This document shows positions 47,370-58,716 of a stretch of 64,000 nucleotides of DNA, piece by piece. The stretch lies in NCBI GenBank assembly GCA_028583605.1, contig CM053331.1, positions 15,236,857-15,300,856 of the forward strand. The letters are read 5' to 3'. This DNA is from Dastarcus helophoroides (Eukaryota > Arthropoda > Insecta > Coleoptera > Bothrideridae). The position numbers were made by a program, and so were the translations under genes. Numbering within the stretch: the stretch's first letter is position 1; each line of letters opens with the position of its first letter. The notes beneath the pieces were generated by a model. That model was not told where the DNA came from. It saw only the letters and a program-made list of their open reading frames with translations, and did no database searches.

Positions 47370-49089
47370 AATTCATACGAAGCATCCTGTAGAGTTGTCT
47401 TTAAACTTGAAACACTATTTAGGAGGGTCGCTACAGAAAGTTTTTGGCTAATCTATATTGAAACCAACGCAATACTTTTTTAAAAAGACGCTAATGCTTA
47501 TAGTATTTTCTGTCAAAGGTTTCTATTGTGAAATTCAATAAAGGAACACCTTTCAACGTTCTTTTTCGATCAAATACAATTGAGATAATAAATAAGTGAC
47601 TATCTGAGTGACTGCTGATCACTTCGTGTTACACGCCGCGCGACAAGCACTTAACGACGGACGTCCGGGACGCTGGGAACGCTTACTTAATCATTCATGA
47701 CATTAAAACGAATTGGAGTTTTTATTTGAAACTTTGGGAACATGTTTTGAATGGTTTTACTCACAATTTTAGAATTAAAAAAAATCTTATTTTTAAGTGT
47801 TTTAAATCTATTTCCCCCGTTGCTTAAATTGTTAAAGTTGGGGTTGGATGTTTAAGTGGCAATTTAACAATACAAATGGCCTGTTTGAATATTTTTTTAA
47901 TATGTTTCTCAACAGATTTATCGAATTTATCTCTCCTAATATTCTAAAAAGAGAACTCCTGATCGACTAAAAATTCTACTCATCAATACACAGCCGTAAC
48001 TGACTGATTCTCCAAAACAATCGAGATTGATGCCCTTTTGGGTTTTTATAAGCCGAGATTGTTAGCTATAAAAAGTTATATTTTTTTACGAAACTACTTC
48101 ACTAGGCGTACCAAATTATTAAACCCATTTATTTCTTGCATTAATAAACAGAAAATAAAATCCAGATAAATACCCCGAAATTCATTCCCTCACTATGTCC
48201 CAATTGCTTATTTCAAAGAAAATTATAAACTTAATACGAAGAATTTCTTATAAAATGTTTACTATTATATTTTTATTTATATATGATAGTACTGGCTATA
48301 CATTCGTGTATGCCTAATTTAAAAAAGGTGGTTCAAAACTTATAAAATATAATTTAAATGTTGTCCTTGAAAAACGTACCATTTCCTCACCGTTATGAAA
48401 CAGTGGAATTAGAGCAAAATTTGAAGTTGTACCGAACGCAGTATTAATGTTTTCCACAAGTTGGTAACGTCAATAGTAAAAACATGCCCTAAAGCATACA
48501 ATTGTTGAAGCATAATTTGTTGAAACAATTTTAATAAAGAGCTTATTAACCGTCATTTTCTCATATAGTGTTATAAGAAGCTAAGCGTTTATTAATGTAG
48601 TATTTATTTATTGCATATTTGTATATGTTTCTGGTAGTACTACTATACTTTTCATGGATATAGAAAAGTAAGGTTATGCTTCTTACTTGGAGGCAATATT
48701 TCTTCGTTTCGTCATTCCCTCATCATTTCTTCATAACATTTTTTTGTGAGGGAATAATCACTGTGTGAGGGAATGATGTATTTCCTAATAAATATAAATT
48801 AGTTGTGGTTATTAATTTGTTTCAAAAAGTAAAAAATTAATTGAAGCAGAAGCAAAATTAAACAAGAAAAATACGATAGAAAGAGAAGAGAAAAAATGAA
48901 AAGTTATTCTGAAGCTTTGGAAAAAGTTAAAGAAAAAGAAAGACTAAAGTATTTAAAAAAATTCACAGATTTTGCATTCCTTGCAATCAACGGAGACATT
49001 GGAAATGAAAGCACTATACAGGTTGAACCAAATTTGATTTCCACTGTTAGGGATCTTGTAAACTATTAAAGATACAAGAGAGCTTCAAT
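47370..49089. other. Mostly unassigned; one lysine-rich short frame
   Basis: An open frame at 48896-49069 (57 residues: MKSYSEALEKVKEKERLKYL then FTDFAFLAING) has a coding-like look and a charged helix. It is preceded in another frame by EAEAKLNKKNT. It may be the eroded end of a gene, but I do not recognise it. The rest is AT-rich. Confidence 0.35.
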
Positions 49090-49533
49090 TAGCAAAGTGG
49101 TGCACAATTTAATGCCTGATAATATGCCGTTGAGAAAACAATTAAATTCCAATTCGTCTTGATTTTATCTTGAAAAAACTAAAAATCGCGATTTTTAAAA
49201 ATCACTTGTAATTTGTTTATTTAAACTCCGATTGAAAAAATTTAAAAACTGTTAGTAGTTGTTTTTTAGGGCCTAATATTAGTAAAGGTTACTTTTTTCT
49301 AAATTCAACGGTTTCCAAGAAAATTATGTCAACTGCGTTATTTCTTATGGAGGACATATTGAATTTTATTATTTTCTAATTCAGTATAGGTTTCTGATTA
49401 ATTTAATGTAAACATGCTATACTTCAAATGTGGCAAAATAAGTTAAATAAAATAATTTATTATTTTTAAACAAAAAAAATTATAACGGGCAATGCAAGTG
49501 CCATAAAATTATAGTACAAATACAGTACCTAAT
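49090..49533 (+). repeat. Dispersed repeat that hosts the ISL2EU insertion
   Basis: Matches, in inverse, the segment at about 55270-55767. Paired landmarks are GCAAAGTGGTGCA, AACAATTAAATTCCAATTCG, GTTGTTTTTTAGGG, CTAAATTCAACGGTTTC, ATACTTCAAATGTGGCAAA and AATACAGT. Similarity continues past the right end of the ISL2EU element at about 53783-53850, as expected if one repeat was split by the insertion. Confidence 0.75.
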
Positions 49534-49729
49534 GAGAACTATCGCGTTTGAATTTGCCGCTAGAGGCGCTAGTGTAAGGTGAGGTATAGAAAGAAATGTC
49601 AATTGCAATTGAAAGCAGTCGTTAAGAGCAGTTTTGTAGTAAACATTGGTGAGGTTCTGTGCGGTTAGCGTGAATTGTAGCTTTTGAACACGTGTTTTGA
49701 ATATATACACTTTTTGTGATTAACTTAAT

Positions 49730-51551
49730 ATGGGAGACAAACAGTACGGCTCTATGAATGTCAGCGCTTTAAAAGCAGAGCTGAGAAAAAGGGGAGCAAA
49801 ATTAGGCGGTTCTAAAGAACAGTTAATTCAAAGGTAAATATGCTTACTAGGACAAATTTAACAAAAACGTGCATTATTATGAAGTTTGAGGTTTAGTTTT
49901 ATATATTTATGTATTTTCTCTTTACAGACTTCAGGACTATGATAGAAATCATAATTTTACTGCAAATGTACCGAATGAAATGCCGCATGACGATTTAGTT
50001 TTTAGGGTGCAATGGCCCCCAGATAGTTTATACAGTAGTGTAACCTCAAAAAGTGCATCGCCTGACTTGGATATAGTCAATATTAACACTTATTTCTTGG
50101 ATTCTTACAAGGGTAATGTTGGAATATCTGAATATGCTGCAGTTGACAGAAAGGGCTATAACATGATGATCAACAAGTATTTAGTGGCTTTAGTAACAGT
50201 TTTATATGACAATTTACTTTTTTATAGAGGACAAGTGCACTCTGAAAATACAAAAGCACTTACATATTTCACAAACATTGCCTTTGAACGAAACGGAAGC
50301 ATAGTTCAATCGATGTGTGAGTAAACTGCTGACAAAGGACCAAAGTCAGTTTGTAAACATACATCTTGTGTATGCTACGCAATTTTAAGATTTAAGGAGC
50401 ATTCTGAGTGGTTTATAAAGAAGACACCTACAGAAAATAAACAGAAATGGCATGAACCTAAAAAATTGAAACTGAATTCATCCCCTAAGAAAGCTGAAAA
50501 TATTTCATTCGAAATTCAAAAGTACAATGTGTCAAAGCGAAAACGTGGCAACATGTGTTTTGATCCACGTCCAGCTAATACTTCCAATCCTGAGCAATGG
50601 AACGATTTCGTGAGAAATAGTGTTATAAATTATAAATTATTGCTCTCAGGAGAAAACACGTTTTGGAATTAGTGGAATATTAAAAGTAGCTTCTACTAAT
50701 GGAATCGCTAATGACCCTGATTACCTGAAATTACCCATTTTTCAACAATATATCCTGAATAGAATAAATGTGAGTTTCCATTTATTTATGTTATGTTTAT
50801 AGTATTTGATATTTAAGGTGTATTAATTGGAAATACTAATATTTTACAAACTATGAAGGCTTTCCATGGCACAGTAAATTCATATATTTTTGTATTACAG
50901 GTAACTTCAGAAGAAGCAAATGTATTAGAACAACAAACGCGGCAACAATCGAAAAATAAAATTTGGCACGTGGAAAGAAGTCTTCGAGTAACTGGTTCTC
51001 ATGTTGCGAATATATGCAAATTCACAGTCAAAAGAGACAAATTTAAATATGCTGAAGATATTTTGTTTCCAAAACAATTTAAAAGTAAAGCTTTGGAGTG
51101 GGGAAGTTCAAAAGAGGCCACAGCAGTCGAAGCATATGAGTCTATGTCTCGTAATAAAGTACAACGTTGTGGCTTCTTTGTATCCACTGAATATCTACAC
51201 ATTGGGGCCTCGCCTGATGGATTAATTGGAGACACAACTATCTTGGAAGTCAAATGCCCTTTTTCAATAAAAGACGATTTTATTACTCCAATTAATTATG
51301 ATCATGTAGAAGTTGTAAATGATATGTTTTATTTGAAAGAAAGCAGTTCCTATTATTTTCAAATTCAAACGCAACTTCTTGTAACCAATAGAAATTGTTG
51401 TGAGTTTTTTGTTTGGACAAATAAAGATGAAAAACGAATATTTGTAAATAGAAATGATAGATGCATTTCTGAAGTAATTATACCAAAAGTAACTGCTTTT
51501 TATCAAACGTACATGTTACCTGTGATATCTAAAAAATGTTACAATCTTTAA
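49730..51551 (+). pseudogene. SAP-SWIM-YqaJ nuclease gene of the ISL2EU element
   Basis: Three exons: 49730-49833, 49928-50769, 50901-51551, with GT-AG introns of 94 and 131 bp. Exon 1 and the start of exon 2 encode a SAP domain (residues 8-42; LKAELRKRGAKLGGSK). A SWIM-type zinc finger follows near residues 165-178 (C-E-stop-...-V-C-K-H). Exon 3 encodes the YqaJ/lambda-exonuclease fold: RVTGSHVANIC, LEWGSSKEATAVEAYE, GASPDG, LEVKCPFS and YYFQIQTQLL. The conserved Glu, Asp and E-x-K of PD-(D/E)xK nucleases are all visible. A TAA at 50322-50324 replaces the second SWIM cysteine, and a one-base insertion near 50655-50665 shifts the end of exon 2. Expected product about 530 residues. Predicted to bind DNA and resect ends. 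Broken by these two lesions. Confidence 0.85.
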
Positions 51552-51879
51552 TAAGTAATTTTTAATTTATATATTAAATATGCCTGTACATTTATTCATT
51601 TTGTAAAAGAAAATTATAAATTTATTTACAAGAATTCACAAACCTCTGATTTTGTAATTCAAAGATATTTGCAAACTGTTACACTATTATACAGAGTGAA
51701 GGTAGAAATAAAAGTTTCATTATTGAGAAGTGTTTGTCTTTTATTTAATATCTACAAATACAGCTTGTTATATGTATAAGTGTTAACAATCCAAGTACAT
51801 AAATTGGCAAGATTACTTGCGATTAATGATCATTTATTTAAACAATGGATCCAAATTTAAAAAAAAAAAATACTTATAT
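51552..51879. other. Convergent 3' region of the two ISL2EU genes
   Basis: The 328 bp between the two stop codons contain an AATAAA (51707-51712) for the plus-strand gene. A TTTATT at 51833-51838 can serve as AATAAA for the minus-strand gene. Transcripts would overlap little. Confidence 0.5.
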
Positions 51880-53631
51880 TTAAAGTATATTGCTTCGAAA
51901 ATTGGCAAGCATAAAGCATACAAATATTATTCTTCCTCCAAGAGGTACCAAATTAGATTCTAACTTGCCACTCAAAATCTTAAATGTTTTGCCTAATCCT
52001 ATTACACGTTCAACGTTGATTCTTTCAGATGAAACTTTTTTTGATTTTATTAATTGCTGTGTTTCAAACTGACTACTGCCTTTCTTTAGGAATTCTGGCA
52101 TGTTTACGGTAATGTCCTTATGAGAGACTAGGTCCTGTACATTAAACCCTCGGTCGCCAAGAATAATGTCACCTTTTTGTAGTATATCGATAATACCACA
52201 CTTTTCAAATAATTCTCTGTCACTGATTGATCCACCATATGCATCAGAAATGAAAGTCACACATCCAGAGCTAGCAATGCCTACTAATACTTTTAATGTA
52301 TTTGCCGATTTATATGTTGAATATGTAGCTTGTTGAGAAACTGGATTTTGAGGTTTCTCAATTTTCATTTCAGTGCAGTCGATAATAACAGTGCAAGTAT
52401 TATTTTTCCTTTGAAATAGTATGTTTTCATCAATTGTTTTTTTTGATACCCATACATTAAGATCTTTCAACTTGCAGTAGAGATAATTTACCCAAGTTAT
52501 AAAGTATTTGCTTACAGATGTTTTGCTAATATTAAAATGAAATGATAGCTCTTTATTGCACATATGTCTTCTTAATTTGATTAATGTTAAATAAAATTGA
52601 TTGCAAGGTGTTAATGCATGTTTGCCTTGAGATGGCTGCATCGATGGATAATATTTTAGGTGATTCACTTCATCTCCAAAAAGGTTAAAAATAAACATAA
52701 AATGACTATAATTATCAAACCCTGTGTAAAATTGGACTATATTAGGGTTTTCTTTTAAATTTTCGATACGAAACATGTTTATAGTCTTTTTTCCTTGTTC
52801 ATGTTGTGGCACAACTATGCTCGAGCTGTTTCTATTTTCATTGCAGTCATATATTGAACATTGAATTGCCACATCTTTGTTTTTGCTCTCAACTTCAACT
52901 TCATGAAAAGCTTCTTCAAAGGTCTGAAATTAAAATATATATTACAATACATTACATCTTACAAGTACAAAAAACAAATATAATATTAATGATTATATTC
53001 TATATTAGAGTGCTATTTATATTTTAGAAAGGGATGATCTACACCTTCTGCAGTTGGTTACTACTAAGAAAAACATGTACTTACAAAATAGTTTTCAGAT
53101 TCATTTTCATCAGTGTTTGAACAAAGAGTTGCCGTTTCATGTTCCTTGAACTTTTGACGTTGAAGGGCTCGCTCAGCACGTTTTTTCTTCATTTCAGTGA
53201 TGTCTTTGCTTTCTGAATTCCAGGCAAATATACTTGGCACAGCTTCTTTTTTCAGTAAAGGCGTAGCTAAAAAAACATTTACAATAAAGTAATGGTGAAA
53301 GGGTAAATTGGTGATTTACTATTACTTAACAATAATATTGTTTCGGATTGTACCTACTCGATGTCTTTAAGTTAATGGTATATCAACAATGAGTTTAATA
53401 AGTATAAGAAAAAAGGAAGCAATTATTACTTACGATTATTTGTAGTAGGTTCTTTTGGTAATGCATAATCATCCGGTTTAAAGTGTTTTTTACAAACACG
53501 TGAATGTTTGGAGGGAGTATATTTATCCCTGCGAATCGCCACTAACCACTGTTTTAAACGGGTTTTTCCCTAGGAAACATATGTCCGCCTTTTGTTTCCG
53601 AACAAAGTGGAACTGCACAACACTGAGGCAT
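51880..53631 (-). pseudogene. THAP-DDE transposase of the ISL2EU element
   Basis: Three exons on the minus strand: 53434-53631, 53085-53266 and 51880-52923, with GT-AG introns of 167 and 161 bp and phases that match. Exon 1 encodes a THAP zinc finger: MPQCCAVPLC, then WLVAIRRDKY, VCKKHF (C2CH set complete). Exon 2 gives LKKEAVPSIFAW and a charged, coiled-coil-like stretch. Exon 3 holds a helix-turn-helix-like FNISKTSVSKYF and a DDE_Tnp_4 catalytic core: IIDCTEM (first Asp), ILGDRGF (second Asp), ERVIGLGK (Glu). Expected length about 474 residues. The only lesion seen is a one-base loss in exon 1 near 53573, right after MFPREK, which disconnects the finger's first half. THAP fingers recognise element ends; the DDE core catalyses cut-and-paste. 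Confidence 0.87.
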
Positions 53632-53780
53632 AATTAACAATTTTTTCTTATAAACGGAAATAATTATAAAACGTATAAACTTGTTTGGCACTATCGAAAA
53701 CGAAGGATACGATCACATCTCTTGACAGCTACCTCACCCGCCAGTGGCGCCACCTGGTGAGTGCAAAAACGGTAGCCCTC

Positions 53781-54035
53781 ATTACGTAACAATAATTATT
53801 AAAAAACTAAAGATATTGCGACAAACTGTGCAATAATAAAACAATTATTAGCATAATCGTTATATGCATGCATCCCTTTAAATGGCTTAATTCTATGCAA
53901 ACGTGTAGATGTTCTAAAAATGTTGTCGGCCATTTTTACAAAAATTCCTTTAACCTTGAATACTTACTCGTGTACCGCAAAATATCTAGCTAACATTAGA
54001 AATAACTCTCATATTTAGGCAAATTATTCGTCTTA
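53781..54035. other. Short spacer between ISL2EU and Harbinger elements
   Basis: The first ~70 bp resemble the continuation of the host repeat interrupted by the ISL2EU insertion; the rest is unassigned. Confidence 0.5.
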
Positions 54036-55119
54036 GGGCCGGTTTATTCACCTTCTGACAAACTTGCTGGTAACAATCTATGAGATAAATTTACCAGGTA
54101 GCAGATACGAATGTTCGTTGTTTCATTTAAATTTATTTGACAGTTAACAATCTGACGTAACCAATGTTTTTACACTGCTAGTACACCAGCAGATAGAGGA
54201 AAAAAGATGGATATATACAAAATTTAACGAGTAAGATAAAGATAGATTAATTCCTATTTGCCGGTAATATAATCTATAATTCTGTCATTGCTCATGTCTG
54301 TTTTCTGTTTTCATTATTGTTTCACATTTTTATTTGGTTTGTGTTTGAGTTGGAATGAACAAAGAAGGGCATGAACTAAAAATGAAAATACTGAAAAAAA
54401 ATACAATAATTTATAATTATATAAGTATACTTTAGGGTTTGGATGTTTATTTATTTATTTTTTATATATGCTATGTTTATTATAATTGTTTAATGTTTGT
54501 TTATTTTTTTTTTGTATTTGTCAAACCAAGATTTATTTTTGAAATAAAACATTAATTTTTAAACCTAAAAAACAACACCAATGCAATTAATTAAACACTT
54601 TTAATTTACAAATTTATTTATTAAGTAAAAGTAGACAATAACTATTAATAATAATCAAATTTCATTCTCAGTTTCGAGTTTTCAAAGATATTTGAATCAT
54701 GAGATGATCTTGGCCACCTTGCCACAATACTTAGACGAAACCTTCTTACAAATTCTGTATCAGCCAGTTTATTGAAATGATCTACCTGTCTTTTTATTCT
54801 ATTTCTTGTATTATACGGCTTTCGATTATTAAGATTTTTAAACAAATTTAATTCTTCTGCAATAAACATCCTCAAAATCTTCAATAAACTGCATAACTAT
54901 TGATACAAAATTACACAAAATAAATCTTGAGGTTATAACCTCCCTGACAAATCAGTTATTTGACGAATAAAGTAGCGGACAAATTTATCTCTCTGATAAG
55001 CAATATATCCGAGGGATTTTATTTATCGGAGGGTGAATCAATGCTTTTCTGTCAGATTGTGTTGTTATCCGTTAGATTGCACTACCAGCAACTTTATCAG
55101 AAGGTGAATAAACCGGCCC
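54036..55119. mobile_element. Internally deleted PIF/Harbinger element, TTA TSD
   Basis: Both ends read GGGCCGGTTTATTCACCTTC inward and continue TGA(C/T)AAA(C/G)TTGCTGGTA, so the inverted repeat is at least 38 bp with few changes. TTA lies on both sides (54033-54035 and 55120-55122), the diagnostic Harbinger duplication. The 1084-bp interior keeps only a short fused remnant of the transposase on the minus strand (54645-54884). It is a derivative on the way to a MITE, mobilisable only in trans. Confidence 0.92.
54645..54884 (-). pseudogene. Fused Harbinger transposase remnant, 79 residues
   Basis: The frame starts near MKILRMFIAEELNLF. It has DTEFVRRFRLS, which matches the N-terminal D-x-E-F-x-x-R-F-R-L-S motif of Harbinger transposases. 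It then jumps directly to IVARWPRSSHDSNIFENS, part of the catalytic core (W-P-G-S-x-H-D-x-x-I-F around the second Asp; the Gly is Arg here). About 150-200 residues that normally lie between are missing, along with the C-terminal end. This marks one deletion breakpoint precisely at RLS|IVARW. No transposase activity is possible. The partner DNA-binding MADF/Myb protein of Harbinger elements is also absent. Confidence 0.8.
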
Positions 55120-55269
55120 TTAGAATACTTAACTTCTAGAGAAGTCTAGCACGCACACTTGGGTGTGAGTCATGGACAATTTGCTCCTAATAAAATTCTT
55201 AAAATGTTCGAAGAATAACGTCATTTAAAACATTTGATGTAGACTACAATTATTAATAAATAATTCCAT

Positions 55270-55767
55270 ATTATAAAATTTATTACAATATTTGTGGCTT
55301 TTTAAAAAACTATTGCTTTTTTGGGGACTGTATTTTTTATTATTAGGAGCTTTAGCGATTGCATTACCTGCTATGATTTATTTGTTTTTAAATAATAACC
55401 TACTTCATTTAACACACTTTGCCATATTTGAAGTATGCCATGAAATACATCAAATTAATCAAAAAATATGCTTCATTGGAAAATGAAAAAGTTTAATATG
55501 GCTTTCATAAGAAATAAAAAAGTTATAATTTTCTCAGAAACGGTTGAATTTAGATAAAAATAACTTACATCAATGAATAGTCCCTAGAAAACAACTAATT
55601 ACAGTTTTTTATTTTTTTTTTGATAGGACTTTAAATAAACAAGTAACATTATTAAAAATGGCAATTTCCAGTTTTTTCTAAATGAAATCAAGACAAATTG
55701 GAATTGAATTGTTTTTTCAGCGAAATATTGTTAGGCATTAAATTCTGCACTACTTTGCTCTGCCATT
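55270..55767 (-). repeat. Unoccupied paralog of the ISL2EU host repeat
   Basis: The inverse of this segment aligns with 49090-49533 and then with 53783-53850, with no ISL2EU sequence between. It shows the local structure before insertion. A plus-strand open frame here (55292-55486) is part of the repeat and not a gene. Confidence 0.7.
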
Positions 55768-58715
55768 TGATTTTTCAGAAAAATGATATGTCGTGTTTGC
55801 CAATCCGCACGTGTATAATGCCAAAGGCGATTTATAATTCAATTTACACTGTTTTTTAAGATAACGATATACTAAAACCATCTGCACTAAAAACTAATAG
55901 TCACTCAGCCTTCTAGGTGGGCTTCCAAGTACATTTTCATGATTTTTTGCAGATATCTCAAAAATTATTATTTCTCGCACACCTCTTGTTTCTATCACTA
56001 TTTTTGAGCAGAATTAAAAATTTCTTGACAAAGTTAGCTTTGATGCACCACCGTGTATAATTAGATATTCATCCGCTAAAATAATTTTAGAATGTGCACC
56101 ACATCCAAAGCTATAGTTTTGTTCCAAAAAGATTTTTGTTATCAAAATAATTTTAGGAGCCACACGGCTTTACCGACTAATTAACCCAGTATACAGTATG
56201 TTCAAAATGACCTCGACAGTATTGCTAACTATTTTATTATTAAAGATACAACTGCAGTTAAATTAGCAAAGTTGTGTATGTTTTAACGCTGATTTTCATA
56301 ATAATAAAACAAAGATCATTAAACAACGCGTTTTTTAATTTTATCATAAATTTATGGAGCTTAAAGAGCATTTTGTAAAAAGAATTACAAAGAATAATAA
56401 TAATAATAATGTACAGAGAGCTAATAACAATAGTAAAAATAATATATTTATCATATTCTTGTTCAAAATGGATCAGAGTTCAGACATTTTAAACTTAATA
56501 ATTTTTTCTCTTGTTATTCGCACATTTAATATAATTTCATTGAATAAATTTGCCAATATTTTTTTAATTATGTTAAACATATATGTATCACATATTTTTC
56601 AATCGAAAACGTTCTTTCAAAATATTAAAAAATATACATGGTTTCCTATTAAGAAGGAAATCTGTTAACATTTATTTCGTCTAAATCCCATTTATGAACC
56701 TTTTCTATTTTGAATTCTATTTTTCTTTAGTCATCAAGATATGAAGAGTTAAAATCGGATAATTCATGGTCAATCACCCTGTATGTACAAGGGTTGGAAT
56801 TGTTATAAAAAAAAATAGGAATTTTTTAAATTACTTCTAATCGCATTAAATTTGTTCTATGAAATTTGTTAAATAAAACAAAGGCCTAAAAATTAAAATA
56901 TTATAATTATTTTAAATATACAACACGACCTTAATCTGAACTAGTGGCGACCGTACGTTTATTATGATTCCCTACTTTATTTACAATAAAAAATATTTCT
57001 TTTTTGATACGAGGAAGTATTTAAGCGTAGATCATTATTTTCTGTAGCTGTATACCTATACAAACATACGTAAAAATGTATTCTAAATTAATGAAATATT
57101 CAAACATTTATTATAGTAACACTTGATTCAACTAAACCTCAAATCTGGTTGAACTTTTAAAATTAGTATTCTAGGGTACTTTATTCTATTCAGAATATTT
57201 CATTAAACAAACTGATGTTTCGAACTTATCTAAAAATTTTATTATTTTTTTTATAAAACATTACTTTGTGTCTTTCCAAGCAAAGCGTCAAACACCTTTG
57301 TTTATAGGAACATTTGTCTTTAAATAATGTCGATAATCACCCAATGAAGTTTGTCAAACTACTTTTGAATCATTCTATTTCTAAAGAGCAAATATTTGCC
57401 AAATAAAAAATTTAAAATGCGGTGTGCGGTTTTTGCCTTTAATATCCATTATGACAGTAAATATAACAAAACGGGTTATATTATCTTCCTTATATATTTC
57501 TAATAAATTACTCGGAGATAGGTCAGTTTTGGATTAATTAAAGCAACGACAACATTTGCTTCTCGCAAAAATCAGTTTACCTTCCCAACTTAAAATATGA
57601 ATTTTTAGGATATAATTCCAAAAATAATCTCTCGATAAAGCTTAATAATGGGCTAAATGTTACCCGTCCAAATATATTGTTGCAAGCACACCCAATCCAA
57701 GCGAAAACAAGGAGCTGGAATAAGAAATAGAGAAAATCTGATAACCAAATTTTAAAGAAACTTACCTCAATAGAGTAAGTTATCCTTGCATAATTTAGTA
57801 TGGTACAATTTTTGGCATTGAACCGTAAAGTACGGCTATTAAGTCTAATAGGATGAAATGAAAAAATGTATCTAACATTTATGATATCCCTTAAATTAAA
57901 ACTGCTAAAAATGTTGGAAATTTTTTTTTCTTTTGAATAATTGCATGATTTATAAATATCAAAATTTAGTTTATAAATTAATTTTACGTATTATATTTGT
58001 TTTAACACCACTGTTTAAATATTTTAGGCAATTTTTTAAATTATAATTATTTGTCTGATATATTCGTTAACGACAAAAGCATCTTTCTCCGTTTCTTAAA
58101 CATTACCAAACTACTCTAACTTTAAAATTTAATAAAAGATTCAGTTATTCAGGATGCCCTGTATTCTCTAAACTCATGGGTAATTCCTTTTTTTTTTATT
58201 AAATTATGACCTATTATATTTTATGTATTTTTCGAATGCTCCTTATCAATGGCAATATTCTAAAATATTTAAGGGGGTGTATTTTCCTTAACGGAGACAT
58301 CTTAACGGCACACTATACAGGGGCGCCTAACGAAAACTTTACTTCCCTATAATTTCAAAACGGAAAAATATTTTAGAATTCGCCGGAACCCGTCGTTTTA
58401 TGTTCTTGGGGGACCATTTTTGGCGGTCAAGTCAACTTGATATGTTTATCCCCCTAACCCCTCCTTTAAAATTTTAAATAGAACTGGCCTATTTGTGAAA
58501 CATTATTTTAAAGCCTTTTTCATTGCAAATACACTTATGCTTCGTTTTAAGGAATTTATTGAGAAATAAATACGAAAAGTTGACAAACCCATATTCGTCT
58601 AAAACCCCAAGAGTGTTCACTCACTTTTCGGCCTTTTAAAGTCGATTTCATAAAGAAATTTTATACGGCCACTGAATGGCACGTGGTGGTCTATAAACTG
58701 AATATTTATTTTAAA
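55768..58715. other. Long AT-rich stretch without recognisable genes
   Basis: A fragment at about 56226-56290 repeats the AAAGATACAA...TTAGCAAAG words of 49065-49105. A slightly GC-richer block at 58260-58480 contains GGGGGACCATTTTTGGCGG and is likely an unnamed repeat. Open frames such as 56354-56668 are asparagine/lysine-rich products of AT-rich sequence. Confidence 0.5.
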
Positions 58716-58716
58716 T

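Larger units (their letters stand above)
49534..53780. mobile_element. ISL2EU-type DNA transposon with two genes, 4247 bp
   Basis: Ends are imperfect inverted repeats of about 55 bp: left GAGAACTATCGCGTTT, right (inverse) GAGGGCTACCGTTTTT, both continuing to (A/T)GGCGC and GGTGAGGTA. AT dinucleotides flank the element (49532-49533 and 53781-53782). Inside, a SAP-SWIM-YqaJ nuclease gene (+) and a THAP-DDE transposase gene (-) converge, 328 bp apart. A THAP/DDE_Tnp_4 transposase paired with a YqaJ nuclease and 2-bp AT duplications fits the eukaryotic superfamily called ISL2EU (also IS4EU). The transposase cuts and joins DNA; the nuclease's role in transposition is not established. Both genes carry few disabling changes, so the copy died recently. 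Confidence 0.87.

Noticed and set aside
55292..55486. 64-residue hydrophobic open frame resembling a membrane protein
   Set aside because: It lies in the dispersed repeat shared with 49090-49533, where the frame is not kept.
56354..56668. 104-residue Asn-rich open frame
   Set aside because: An AAT-repeat and AT-rich composition explain it; no conserved motif or splice context.
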